Assembly: GCF_009728145.1 (NCBI RefSeq)
Contig: NZ_WOCA01000020.1
Span: forward strand, 1 to 64,000
DNA from: Ornithinibacillus caprae
GTDB lineage: Bacteria; Bacillota; Bacilli; Bacillales; Amphibacillaceae
Length of the DNA: 64,000 nucleotides
Direction: 5' to 3'
Of the stretch, positions 28,300 to 37,120 are shown piece by piece. The notes beneath the pieces were generated by a model. That model was not told the origin of the DNA. It did not search any database and saw only the letters and a program-made list of their open reading frames with translations. Numbering within the stretch: position 1 is the stretch's first letter; each line of letters opens with the position of its first letter. The position numbers and the translations under genes are program-made.

Positions 28300-30219
28300 T
28301 TATTTTGCTTTTAATTCGATTAATGAATCTTGGTTTTTTATTTCTTGTTCGTTTGTTGCTGTTATTTCAAATTGATCATGGTTTGTCACAACTACTGGTG
28401 TAGACAATTCATATCCTGCTTCTTTAATTGCTTTGACATCAAATTCAATTAATAATTGACCTTTTTCTACACGACTTCCTTGTGTAGTGTGAGCTGTAAA
28501 ATGTTTACCTTCTAGTTGTACAGTGTCCAAACCAACGTGAATGAGTATTTCAGCACCTTCATCAGAAGTGATTCCGATAGCATGATGCGTCGGGAATAAC
28601 GCTGAAACCGAACCAGATACCGGTGCATGTAGCTTACCTTCAGAAGGTTCCACTGCAACACCTTTACCTAATGCACCTGATGCAAAAGCTGTATCTCCAA
28701 TATCAGCTAAGCTTTTAACTCGTCCATTAAATGGACTAACAATTACGTGATTGTTTACTTCTTTAGCACCTGCTAATGGTTGCATAGGTTCTGCAGCTAC
28801 AGAATTGCTAGCTTCGTTTTTGTTAATGCCGCCGAAAAAGTAAGTTAATGCAAATGCTAACACCATTCCAAATGCAGCAGCGATAATAGCACCAATAACT
28901 GACATATCTATACCTTCTTGAGGGATAAAACTAGGAATTTGGAATATTCCAAGACCACCCATTACATATCCTTTTGTACCAAAGAACCCTAACATTGCAC
29001 CACCAATTGCTGATGAAACAAGAGTGAAGATAAATGGTTTTTTAAGTGGCAACGCAATACCATACATACCAGGCTCAGTAACACCAAATATGGAAGAAAT
29101 AAATGCTGGTGCACTAAGCGTTTTTGTTTTTTGATTTCTTGATTTAATCCAAACTGCTAGGATCGCACCTGCTAAAGCAAATGAATGAACAAATACTAAC
29201 GCTAAGATTGGGTCTACACCGCCAACTGTAAAGTTATTTATTGCGATTGGTACAAGTCCCCAATGTAATCCAAACATAACAAACACTAACCAAAATCCAC
29301 CGAGAAACGCTCCAGCAATAATAGGACTTAAATCATATACCCATACAGTTGCTGTTCCTAGTAATTGACTTGCCCAAGTCGCTATTGGACCAATTACGAT
29401 AAATGTTAATGGAATAATAATTAACAATGTAAACATTGGTACTAAAAACATTCTTACAACGGATGGGATAACTCTTGCAAAGAATTTTTCTAGTTTTGCT
29501 GCAAAGAATGCTGATACAATAATCGGAATAACGGACATCGAATATGTCATCAAAATAACTGGAATACCAAAGAACTCAATATATACAGGTGATTCAAACA
29601 TGGTTCCTGCAAATAATGTATACAAAGGATCTCCAGCTGCTGGTATTCCTTCAAGTGCCGGATAAACCAAGGCCATTGCAATAACCATACCTAAGAACGG
29701 TGTTCCACCAAACTTTTTCATTGCTGTATATCCTAGTAGGACCGGTAGGAAATAAAACAGTGCATCCCCTACTGCATTTAAAATTTGGTATGTTCCACCG
29801 GTATCATCAAGCCATCCTAGTGCAACAAACAGTGCGTTGAAACCTTTAATCATACCGGAAGCTGCTAATACTCCTAGGATTGGAGTAAAAATACCTGAAA
29901 TCATATCGATAAAACGATTAAACAGACTACCTTTTTCCCCACCATCTGCATTATCTGGTTGTGCAGATTCAAAGCCACCTTCTGCAACCACCGCTTTATA
30001 TACTTCTGGTACGTGATTTCCAATAACTACTTGGTATTGGCCACCACTTTTCCTAACAGTAACAACACCATCCATATTTTCTAACACTTCTGTATTCGCT
30101 TTACTTTCATCCTTTAGTTTAAAGCGAAGACGAGTAATACAGTGAACAACACTGTTAACGTTTTCTTTCCCGCCAACATTTTTAATAATGTCTTTTGCTA
30201 ATTGACCGTATTTCATCAT
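28300..30219 (-). CDS. Beta-glucoside PTS transporter EIIBCA (BglP-like)
   Basis: About 639 residues with three fused PTS domains. EIIB has the phosphocysteine in NSVVHCITRLRFKLKDE (Cys about 28). EIIC has about ten membrane helices (about 100-460) with GMYGIALPLKKPF and HWGLVPIAINN. EIIA has the catalytic His in AEILIHVGLDTVQLEGKHF (about 567). It imports and phosphorylates aryl-beta-glucosides, feeding the two glucosidases downstream. The ATG at 30219 has AAGGTGG upstream. Expression is probably controlled by the RNA switch at 30258-30353. Confidence 0.9.
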   Translation of the reverse strand: MMKYGQLAKDIIKNVGGKENVNSVVHCITRLRFKLKDESKANTEVLENMDGVVTVRKSGGQYQVVIGNHVPEVYKAVVAEGGFESAQPDNADGGEKGSLFNRFIDMISGIFTPILGVLAASGMIKGFNALFVALGWLDDTGGTYQILNAVGDALFYFLPVLLGYTAMKKFGGTPFLGMVIAMALVYPALEGIPAAGDPLYTLFAGTMFESPVYIEFFGIPVILMTYSMSVIPIIVSAFFAAKLEKFFARVIPSVVRMFLVPMFTLLIIIPLTFIVIGPIATWASQLLGTATVWVYDLSPIIAGAFLGGFWLVFVMFGLHWGLVPIAINNFTVGGVDPILALVFVHSFALAGAILAVWIKSRNQKTKTLSAPAFISSIFGVTEPGMYGIALPLKKPFIFTLVSSAIGGAMLGFFGTKGYVMGGLGIFQIPSFIPQEGIDMSVIGAIIAAAFGMVLAFALTYFFGGINKNEASNSVAAEPMQPLAGAKEVNNHVIVSPFNGRVKSLADIGDTAFASGALGKGVAVEPSEGKLHAPVSGSVSALFPTHHAIGITSDEGAEILIHVGLDTVQLEGKHFTAHTTQGSRVEKGQLLIEFDVKAIKEAGYELSTPVVVTNHDQFEITATNEQEIKNQDSLIELKAK

Positions 30220-30257
30220 TAGCCACCTTCTCTCCCTGTTTTTTGATTTTGGCAAAT

Positions 30258-30353
30258 AAAAAACCTGAACCGATCAGGAACAGACAAATACACAGAACTA
30301 GCGTATTGTCGATTCTAATCGATTCAGGTTATGCCCAAAATAGGTAACATTCC
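30258..30353 (-). promoter_or_regulatory. Antiterminator-binding RNA (RAT) and conditional terminator
   Basis: On the minus strand GGAATGTTACC...GGGCATAACC (30353-30327) matches the ribonucleic antiterminator pattern GGATTGTTAC...GGCAAAACC bound by LicT/BglG proteins. Its 3' end overlaps the first arm of a 13-base-pair hairpin (AACCTGAATCGAT with ATCGGTTCAGGTT, 30330-30318 and 30274-30262) ending in TTTTTT. Protein binding to the RAT would prevent this terminator and allow EIIBCA expression. Confidence 0.75.
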
Positions 30354-30397
30354 TAAATTTAAATATATAATTTTGTCGTTAATTAATTAACAATTAC

Positions 30398-30448
30398 AAT
30401 TTACCACGACTTTTATCCTAAGTCAACAGGAAAATGAAACGTTTTCAT
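30398..30448 (-). promoter_or_regulatory. bgl operon promoter with upstream cre-like site
   Basis: TTGACT (30426-30421) and TAAATT (30403-30398) are 17 bases apart on the minus strand. ATGAAAACGTTTCAT (30448-30434) directly upstream is one base short of the ideal catabolite-responsive element, consistent with CcpA control. The promoter lies after the antiterminator gene, so EIIBCA can be transcribed separately from it. Confidence 0.65.
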
Positions 30449-30451
30449 ATT

Positions 30452-31312
30452 TTAGTCACTTTTAGTCGAATTTTGCTGACGATACGTTACTCGATGAATA
30501 TGAACAGTTAAATATACTTTTTCATCCTGTGCCAAAGACCAATTAAAATTCTTTTCTAAATATATATTTATTTTTTCTGTACAAGCATATGCTTTTTCAT
30601 ATTTCCTTTGTATTTGCTCATAAAGGAAATCATCAACGGTATCTTCCATTTTCTCTTTTCTAACGAAGCGAACGGAAAAATAACGAAGGTGGGTTATAAA
30701 TCGTTCATAGTTAATCGAGTCTTCATCCAATTCCATTTGGTAATGGTATTTTACTATATTTAAGATGTTATTTACCATATCGGTTACTTGAACCGCTATT
30801 TCCATGTTTTCTCCAGAAATTTGACTGTTTACTAAATGTAACGCAATAGACCCTGCATCATCTTCATCTAAGCGAATTCCTGTATGGTTTTCGATAATAT
30901 CTAAAGATTTTATCGCAATTTCATACTCTCTTTTATAGTACTTCCTAATTTCATACAACAGACTATTTTTTAATTGAATACCTTGTTCATGTCTTGCAAT
31001 GGCGAAACTAATGTGATCCGTCAATGCAACATACAAATATTCATCTAATTTGTACGGTAGATTTGCTTGGGCATATTCTAAAATTTCAGAGGAAATGTCT
31101 AAATATTTTTCAGAGGTGTATTTTAATAATTGATCTAGCTTTTCTGAAATTCCTGTATTTTGTAGTACAAAGGTTTTCTCAACTTTTGACTCATCAATCG
31201 ATTGCCCAACCTTTTTTTGAAAGGCAAGTCCTCTCCCCATTACTACTAATTCCTGGTTATTTTCGTTTTCCGTTATGACTACGTTATTGTTTAAAACTTT
31301 CTTTATCTCCAT
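30452..31312 (-). CDS. BglG/LicT-family transcription antiterminator
   Basis: 286 residues. The RNA-binding CAT domain (MEIKKVLNNNVVITENENNQ...) covers residues 1-55. PRD1 (about 70-170) has conserved histidines in LTDHISFAI and IALHLVN, and PRD2 (about 175-280) in THLRYFSVRF and VHIHRVTYR. Their phosphorylation by HPr/EII controls activity. It binds the RAT at 30327-30353 to allow synthesis of the downstream EIIBCA and glucosidases. GAGGT lies about ten bases before the ATG. Confidence 0.9.
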   Translation of the reverse strand: MEIKKVLNNNVVITENENNQELVVMGRGLAFQKKVGQSIDESKVEKTFVLQNTGISEKLDQLLKYTSEKYLDISSEILEYAQANLPYKLDEYLYVALTDHISFAIARHEQGIQLKNSLLYEIRKYYKREYEIAIKSLDIIENHTGIRLDEDDAGSIALHLVNSQISGENMEIAVQVTDMVNNILNIVKYHYQMELDEDSINYERFITHLRYFSVRFVRKEKMEDTVDDFLYEQIQRKYEKAYACTEKINIYLEKNFNWSLAQDEKVYLTVHIHRVTYRQQNSTKSD

Positions 31313-31665
31313 TTAAACACTACCTCAAACATCATATTTTTAACACTAACCGTAATTGTTTTTTAACACACTTTATATCATCTAGTCAAAGTAAATGAAG
31401 AATTACTAATACTTTAAAATTTTTCATATCTCAAAAATGAACCCCATTAAATTCCACTCATACCTTCATATGTATGCCCATTACTCTGAACTCTTCTCAA
31501 CATAAACTGGTATATATTAACTAAAGATCATTATTAGAAATCTTAGCTTTTGTTAAAGGGATTCTTAAAAAGAGCTCTTTGCTTTTTTAGCAGATAGGAA
31601 AGTTTATACGTTCCTATTTGCTAAAAAACAGTTGGTCGATATAAACGAATAAAGGAGGGGTAATT
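31313..31665. other. Gene-free region with a long hairpin
   Basis: No gene is seen. AT-rich sequence upstream of the antiterminator gene presumably holds its promoter. Bases 31583-31628 form a striking hairpin (TTTTTTAGCAGATAGGAA and TTCCTATTTGCTAAAAAA, loop AGTTTATACG) just before the phospholipase-like gene. An AAAGGAGGGG ribosome binding site for that gene ends the region. Confidence 0.6.
31583..31628. repeat. Long near-perfect hairpin upstream of the PLA2-like gene
   Basis: 18-base arms with one mismatch and a 10-base loop, bounded by T6 and A6 runs. It shares the core TAGGAAAGTTTA with the hairpin at 4425-4444. It could be a bidirectional terminator, an attenuator for the gene at 31666, or a mobile palindrome. 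Confidence 0.6.
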
Positions 31666-31905
31666 ATGCCATGTTTACCAGGCTACCGTTATTGCGGTCC
31701 AGGCTGTCGTGGCCCCGGTGCACCAGTAAACCAATTAGACTACTTTTGTATGCAACACGATGCCTGCTACCGTCAAAGCAGTTCTAGACGAGCTTGTGAC
31801 GAAATATTTCTAAGAAGGCTACAGCCATATATTCATAGAAGAGATAAAATAGGTAGAGATGCAGCGTTAATGTATCGGGCTATTTCATTAAAACAGAGTT
31901 TTTAA
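31666..31905 (+). CDS. Phospholipase A2-like (parvovirus VP1-type) miniprotein
   Basis: 79 residues. YRYCGPGCRGPGAPVNQLDY (7-26) matches the calcium-loop region and FCMQHDACYRQ (27-37) the catalytic His-Asp motif of secreted phospholipase A2, in the compact form found in parvovirus VP1 and in small Bacillus proteins annotated as VP1-like. There is no signal peptide. Four cysteines remain, fewer than in animal enzymes. AAAGGAGGGGTAATT precedes the ATG. It may be a lipase or a spore or phage-derived protein; activity is unproven. It stands alone between two hairpins. Confidence 0.8.
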   Translation: MPCLPGYRYCGPGCRGPGAPVNQLDYFCMQHDACYRQSSSRRACDEIFLRRLQPYIHRRDKIGRDAALMYRAISLKQSF

Positions 31906-31937
31906 ATCACGAAAAATAATCTACAGTAAAAAACTAA

Positions 31938-31976
31938 AACACTCATAAACTCGAAAATTTGATGGTTGTGAGTGTT
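31938..31976. terminator. Terminator of the GTGAGTG type
   Basis: AACACTCA...TGAGTGTT with A/T-runs on both sides, between convergent genes (31905 and 32030). Confidence 0.8.
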
Positions 31977-32029
31977 TATTATTTGCTGTTGATTCTTCAC
32001 CTTCCAAACGCACGGTTTCTTCATCTAGA

Positions 32030-32752
32030 CTATTCAATTTTCTTTTGAAATTTATTTTTTAATAAGATAAACCATAAAAATGTTACCATTACACCGATCA
32101 AGAATTGATACCAATAGTAACTAGAATTCATATTTATAAGCATAGAAACTGGCCAATAGACAGGAAATAGCATTACTAGTTTTACCATTGGATTAGTGAA
32201 AACGTAATCGATAAGCGGAACTAAGATGCATAAATTAATAACCTTTGTTAAAGCTAGTCCTTCCACTTTGTTTGATGCTAATGTAGACATGATCATCGTG
32301 ATAATAGGAGTCTGTAAAGCTAATAATATAGCAACTGGAACAAATGAAAACACATCTATTTGAACAACTCCTTGTATGAGTACAATCATAAATGACAATA
32401 TAAATGTTAAACCCATCGGAACAAGTAGGCGGCCATATAAATATCCCACTTTTGTTAATGGCGTAATCGAATAGTATAGTAAAATTCCTTCATCTCTTTC
32501 ATCTAGTATGATAAACCCAAAAAGCATACCTATCATTAATGGTGTCATTAACAAAACTAAACTTATAATAATCAGAAAATGCGCTTGAAAATTAAACGAC
32601 ATATATTGATTTAGCAAACGATCAAGCTCAGGTAGTCCGATTCGTGCAAGAACAGCTAATAATAATGGTCCTAACATCGAAAATATTAATAGTGGATCCC
32701 TTTTTATATTTTTCCAATCAGTTAAGGCCAATAAGAAAACACGATTTAACAC
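32030..32752 (-). CDS. ABC-2 type exporter permease (second subunit)
   Basis: About 240 residues with six predicted membrane helices (first at LIFSMLGPLLLAVLARIG). A cytoplasmic loop carries LDERDEGILLYYSITPLTK (about 100-118), typical of ABC-2 permeases. The likely start is GTG at 32752, six bases after AGAGGTG and 17 bases after the preceding permease stop; an open frame extends upstream to 32848 but overlaps that gene. It is the third gene of a three-gene ABC exporter operon. The substrate is unknown; drug export is possible. Confidence 0.75.
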   Translation of the reverse strand: MLNRVFLLALTDWKNIKRDPLLIFSMLGPLLLAVLARIGLPELDRLLNQYMSFNFQAHFLIIISLVLLMTPLMIGMLFGFIILDERDEGILLYYSITPLTKVGYLYGRLLVPMGLTFILSFMIVLIQGVVQIDVFSFVPVAILLALQTPIITMIMSTLASNKVEGLALTKVINLCILVPLIDYVFTNPMVKLVMLFPVYWPVSMLINMNSSYYWYQFLIGVMVTFLWFILLKNKFQKKIE

Positions 32753-32769
32753 TATTTTCACCTCTTCTT

Positions 32770-33468
32770 CTAATGAAAATATTTGTATTTTATAAACCGA
32801 TTCATTGAATAATAAGCCCATCCATATGCGAGTGCTATCCAAATACAAGAAGTGATAATAGCGTAAATATACATGCCAAGGGATAATTCAGTCAATGAGC
32901 CTTCTAAAAGAACTAGGACGGCTTGGGTTGGTAATAAATAGAAAAGGATCGAATCATATACATTAAAAAAGGAAACCAAAGGCAAATAAAATAAAACGAC
33001 AAAGATTGGAGACATATACAAAAAAGCATTGATCGATTCCACGCGAACTGACAGAACAATACCAATCAATGTAAAGAAAACAGAGCAAAACACTACAGCT
33101 AGTATGAATGGGAAAAAATCGAATGAATTTAGATGTATGACTGAAAATATGACTAAGCTTGAAATAATAGCTAAACAGGTTAAAGATAACACTTTACTCC
33201 ATACATATTCATGAATAGAAATCGAAGAAATAAACAAGGATGGAAAAATGGATTGACTTCTTTCTAGTAGGATTAGACCACCAACAAAGAAAAACCCTAA
33301 AACAGATGGATCGGTAAAAATGATAAAAATAGAAGTATCGTGAATAATAGATTTTGGTACATACATTAATATTCCAATATAAAATAAGCTAACAAGTGCA
33401 TACGCATAGTAGAATCCATGACGAATTTGAAACGTGACATCCATTTTAATTAAAGAAAATAGTCTCAT
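32770..33468 (-). CDS. ABC exporter permease (first subunit)
   Basis: 232 residues with about six membrane helices and a short basic N-terminus (MRLFSLIKMDVTFQIRHGFY). It has the mid-loop SSISIHEYVWSKVLSLTCLA (about 79-98) seen in permeases of small heteromeric exporters. It overlaps the ATPase gene by four bases, so the two are coupled. It pairs with 32030-32752 to make a heterodimeric membrane part. The substrate is unknown. Confidence 0.72.
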   Translation of the reverse strand: MRLFSLIKMDVTFQIRHGFYYAYALVSLFYIGILMYVPKSIIHDTSIFIIFTDPSVLGFFFVGGLILLERSQSIFPSLFISSISIHEYVWSKVLSLTCLAIISSLVIFSVIHLNSFDFFPFILAVVFCSVFFTLIGIVLSVRVESINAFLYMSPIFVVLFYLPLVSFFNVYDSILFYLLPTQAVLVLLEGSLTELSLGMYIYAIITSCIWIALAYGWAYYSMNRFIKYKYFH

Positions 33469-34319
33469 AGAAGTTCCCTACCTGTCGTTTTAATAAATAC
33501 ATCTTCTAATGTTGCTTCTTGTGTGTGCATCGTTATGATTTCATCTTTTTTTAAAATCGTCTGAAATTCCATGTTTTCACTTAAGCCTTTTAGTGAAAAA
33601 CGAGCTATTTTTACTCCTGAATTGTCTCTATATTTAACTTCCACTTCTTTTTTACCATCATTAATCTTTAACTTTTGTGGAGAATCAATTAAGGAAATGG
33701 CGCCATCAACGATGAAGGCTACGCGATCGCATAGTTCTTCCGCTGTATTCATATTATGGGTTGTGATAAGAATGGTTTTTCCCTTATCCTTTTCCGTCTT
33801 GATGAGTTCACGCAAATTTTTATCGTTAACTGGATCTAAACCGGATGTAGGTTCATCTAGAAAAATAATATCCGGATCATTTAACAATACCCTACAAAAG
33901 TTCAAACGCATTTTCATACCTTTTGAGTAATTACTAAACTTAACATTAGCAGCATCTTCTAAACGAACCTGTTCTAATAATTCCATAGGATTCCTAGTTG
34001 TTGACTTATACAACCTGCTAAAAAAAGTCAGATTTTCAAGTCCAGTAAACTTATGATAAAAGTTAGGAAACTCAAAGCCAACTCCAATACGTTCTAGATA
34101 CGTAGAATCCAGTAGCTTTAATTCTTGATCATCTATTTTGACACTACCTTTATATCCCTTTAAAATACCTATTAATATTTTTTGAATCGTACTTTTTCCA
34201 GCACCTGATGGACCTAAAAACCCAAAGATTTCACCCTTATTTACCTGGAAGGTAACGCCCTTTATTGTATCCTCTATCTTTGCTGGATATCTATACATTA
34301 AATTACTCACATGAATCAT
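33465..34319 (-). CDS. ABC exporter ATP-binding protein
   Basis: 284 residues. Walker A is GPSGAGKST (about 37-45), the signature NYSKGMKMRLNF, and Walker B IIFLDEPTSGLDP, followed by TTHNMNTAEELCDRVAFI. The C-terminal extension (about 220-284, EVKYRDNSGV...TLEDVFIKTTGREL) is typical of CcmA/BcrA-type exporters. AAGGGGGAAGGTATC precedes the ATG. It is the first gene of the exporter operon. Resistance or lipid export roles are guesses. Confidence 0.88.
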   Translation of the reverse strand: MIHVSNLMYRYPAKIEDTIKGVTFQVNKGEIFGFLGPSGAGKSTIQKILIGILKGYKGSVKIDDQELKLLDSTYLERIGVGFEFPNFYHKFTGLENLTFFSRLYKSTTRNPMELLEQVRLEDAANVKFSNYSKGMKMRLNFCRVLLNDPDIIFLDEPTSGLDPVNDKNLRELIKTEKDKGKTILITTHNMNTAEELCDRVAFIVDGAISLIDSPQKLKINDGKKEVEVKYRDNSGVKIARFSLKGLSENMEFQTILKKDEIITMHTQEATLEDVFIKTTGRELL

Positions 34320-34460
34320 GATACCTTCCCCCTTAAGGTCCTACAGTCAAATGATAATCAGTTGGTTTTCATTCAAATTATTAGTACCATTTCTTGGTAA
34401 TATTATTAACTTGTATTCATCCAGAAAATGGCTATTAATACTAATCTATTCCAATATAAG

Positions 34461-35729
34461 CTACAAATCATTTAATTCAATTACCTCACCATTTAGTGCG
34501 TTCACTCCATATTGGCAATCTAATCTTCCACATAATACATATTGACTTAGTTTAAAATCATATACATAATAAGGTTTTAATTCAAAAAAACCCTTGAGTT
34601 TTTCATATGCTTGCTCTTTTGTGACTGTTAATTTTTCATATCCTAAAAAGTTCTCAAACATCTCTAGCATCGGTTTATTATCCATATAATTTACAGCTTG
34701 AAAATTATTAGGATCTATCATAACTACTAATTTTCTCCTAAATACTCGTTGTTTCTCTTTAGTAGTCCGTAATATAGCATGAATATACCCATGTTCGCGA
34801 TGGATCGTTTCCAACTTCCAGTTTCCAGAATCGCTTGGATACTCCTGCTGTAGCATTTTCTTAACTGCTTGAACAACTTGTTGTTGAATAGCTTTCGTAA
34901 TTGGCATAGAATCAGGAGATGGCTCTCTTGAAAATACTTGATCTACGGATACTTCCTCAAACCAATTTATCTCTTTTCTATCAAAATATGTATCTATTGA
35001 TCTTTCCCAGAGCAATACTTGGTCCAATTGCTGATACTCCCGAACATCAGATAAAATTTCAACCGGAATGGTAAACATTTGGTCGTTAGTAATAAATATC
35101 TCCTCCAGTACATAAACTGGTACTAATTTCTGTTGTTCAAAAGAAGGAATTTCGATCAGTTTCAATTGCTGCCGACTTAACGATTCTATTATATCAAGGG
35201 AAAGTGTATATTCTGCTTTTTTGACCATATCTTTCGAAGGAAAATGTCCGTGAACAGAGAACAACGTCAATTTTCCTTCTTCGTTAATCTTAAATTCTAT
35301 AAATCCAGATGGAGAAACATCCACACCTTCGATACATTCTCGAAATTGTAGCTCCCCTTCTTCAGCTTTATGTAATTGGAATTGATTTCTATAGGTTAGT
35401 CCGGTTTCTCTTTCAATCCAATTTATAATATCGTTTCTATTATAGTTTACAAATGAATTCCCAATGGCAAACGTTTGACCACCAACAAAAATGATACTTA
35501 TAATTTGTTGATTTTCAACTCCTATTTCAATAACTGCTGTACCTTCCGGATTCGTACCATCTTCCTCTTGTTCAGTAACATGATTCGGAAACCATTCCAT
35601 GGACATTGTGTAAACTGTCTTACTATGTATTGTTACTTCCCTATGAAGACTGTAATTTCTCAGGTAATAATTATCTAATCCAAATCTATTTTTAGTAGTA
35701 TCTATTATTTCCTTTATTCTTATATCCAT
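34461..35729 (-). CDS. YcdB/YcdC-repeat (DUF4901-like) hypothetical protein
   Basis: About 422 residues, cytoplasmic in appearance (no signal peptide). It contains repeated PepSY-like/YcdB-type modules: LSREVT...TMSMEW near the start, RKLVVMIDPNNFQAVNYMDN (about 345-364) and a terminal YVYDFKLSQYVLCGRLDCQYGVNALNGEV. Such proteins are found in sporulating Bacillaceae without a known function. The ATG at 35729 has GGGGGTT seven bases upstream; an earlier ATG at 35744 is possible. It is a single gene. Confidence 0.65.
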   Translation of the reverse strand: MDIRIKEIIDTTKNRFGLDNYYLRNYSLHREVTIHSKTVYTMSMEWFPNHVTEQEEDGTNPEGTAVIEIGVENQQIISIIFVGGQTFAIGNSFVNYNRNDIINWIERETGLTYRNQFQLHKAEEGELQFRECIEGVDVSPSGFIEFKINEEGKLTLFSVHGHFPSKDMVKKAEYTLSLDIIESLSRQQLKLIEIPSFEQQKLVPVYVLEEIFITNDQMFTIPVEILSDVREYQQLDQVLLWERSIDTYFDRKEINWFEEVSVDQVFSREPSPDSMPITKAIQQQVVQAVKKMLQQEYPSDSGNWKLETIHREHGYIHAILRTTKEKQRVFRRKLVVMIDPNNFQAVNYMDNKPMLEMFENFLGYEKLTVTKEQAYEKLKGFFELKPYYVYDFKLSQYVLCGRLDCQYGVNALNGEVIELNDL

Positions 35730-35767
35730 TACGTCAACCCCCATTTCGATTTGGAATAAAATGCGTT

Positions 35768-36106
35768 TTACTTATTCAAATATAATCTAGCACTTGTAGA
35801 TGGGAAGTACTGTATAAGATAACGAGTCCCTATTTCTTGTTTCACTTTTTCCGTTAACATAGCTCCTAATCTATTAAAATCATCTTCTAGCTGTATAGCA
35901 TTAGCAACCAATCTGTCGTATTCCCAATCTATCCATTCCCCGTATTTGATGGACCATGCTAACAATTCCTCTGATAGTTTTTGGGAAATAGGGAAGTCAT
36001 CTATGTTGAAATTGCAGCTACATTTGTTGCACCAAAACGGATCCGCCCCCACATCACCTTCAATTTTTATATCGTATGTTTCTCCACAATCACATAAACA
36101 TTTCAA
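35768..36106 (-). CDS. Hypothetical protein with N-terminal zinc knuckle
   Basis: 112 residues. The N-terminus has CLCDCGETYDI (3-13) and WCNKCSCNFNID (25-36), a likely four-Cys zinc site. The rest is helical and acidic (WIDWEYDRLVANAIQLEDDF). No family was recognised. The ribosome binding site is weak. Located 38 bases upstream of the YcdB-like gene on the same strand, so it may be co-transcribed with it. Confidence 0.55.
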   Translation of the reverse strand: MKCLCDCGETYDIKIEGDVGADPFWCNKCSCNFNIDDFPISQKLSEELLAWSIKYGEWIDWEYDRLVANAIQLEDDFNRLGAMLTEKVKQEIGTRYLIQYFPSTSARLYLNK

Positions 36107-36220
36107 CCATCATCACCACTATCCCATAAATATTATTTTAACTTCCTACGTTTGTATGAAGTGGAAGGATTCAAAAATTGAACCTTCAATCAGTAGGGAT
36201 TGTTATATACATGATAAACC

Positions 36221-36255
36221 AAAAGACAATTCACCACATGGGCAAATTGTCTTTT
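36221..36255. terminator. Bidirectional terminator
   Basis: AAAAGACAATT and AATTGTCTTTT are perfect 11-base arms; serves the reductase gene ending at 36291. Confidence 0.85.
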
Positions 36256-36290
36256 CTATCATTCAAGCTACAACAAACTGTCGGTTCAAT

Positions 36291-36941
36291 TTAAATAGAA
36301 CCTATCGCTTCCTCAACCGGTGTATTCCCATTCAACACCTGAAATTCTTTTCCAATTGTTGAGTCATTTTCTAAACTAGCAACGATAGCTCGCGCTACAT
36401 CTTCTCGAGGAATTTCAGCTATATCTAAATCAAAGCCTGTTTTTACTTTCCCAGTTCCTTGATCATTCGTTAACCCACCTGGATGGATAATCGTATAATC
36501 CAAATTAGTGGACCTCAACCATTCATCCGCATAATATTTTGCTGCAACATATGGTGCAAATGAAGGAGGGGCATCTAGAATGGCTTGACGTCTCGTGTCA
36601 AACGAACTAATCATGACAAAACGCTTCACACCAGCAGCTTTAGCCGATTCAATAGTTTTTATTGCTCCATCCAAATCAACCATGATGGTTTTATCTTTTC
36701 CTGTATGTGGTCCTGAACCTGCTGTAAATACGATCGCATCGACTCCTTCAGCAGCTTTTGCAATACTTTCAATATCTCCCTCAAGATCTACTACTGCCGA
36801 TTCCGCACCTAAATGTTCAAAGAAGGGGGCTTGTTCTTGATTACGAATCATTGCCTTTGCTTCCATGTTACCTTTATCCTGAATAATTGAAACAAGATGT
36901 TTTCCAATTTGCCCATTGGCTCCAACAACTAAAACTTTCAT
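36291..36941 (-). CDS. NAD(P)-binding atypical SDR (YwnB/YhfK-like)
   Basis: About 216 residues of the atypical short-chain dehydrogenase group. The dinucleotide motif is VLVVGANGQIGKHLVSII at the N-terminus; a Ser-containing SSFDTRR (about 113) and a YYADEWLR helix (about 136-143) occupy the usual active-site positions. The ATG at 36941 has AAAGGGTG upstream. These proteins are often NAD(P)H-flavin or isoflavone-reductase-like and stress linked. The substrate is unknown. Confidence 0.78.
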   Translation of the reverse strand: MKVLVVGANGQIGKHLVSIIQDKGNMEAKAMIRNQEQAPFFEHLGAESAVVDLEGDIESIAKAAEGVDAIVFTAGSGPHTGKDKTIMVDLDGAIKTIESAKAAGVKRFVMISSFDTRRQAILDAPPSFAPYVAAKYYADEWLRSTNLDYTIIHPGGLTNDQGTGKVKTGFDLDIAEIPREDVARAIVASLENDSTIGKEFQVLNGNTPVEEAIGSI

Positions 36942-37079
36942 TTTATACACCCTTTCTAAAATAAGGTAAAAATAACGCTATCCTATTTTTTCCAATATTG
37001 CTTACTCCTATCGTAAATTGAAAAAGAGGATTATGTCTAGAAAACAGCTTATGAATACATGGTAGCAATAATATAGAAT

Positions 37080-37100
37080 AAGCCCCAGTCTCTGGGGCTT
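37080..37100. terminator. Compact hairpin terminator
   Basis: AAGCCCCAG tct CTGGGGCTT, 20 bases beyond the stop of the gene at 37121. Confidence 0.75.
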
Positions 37101-37120
37101 ATTCACTCTAAACTAAACAT

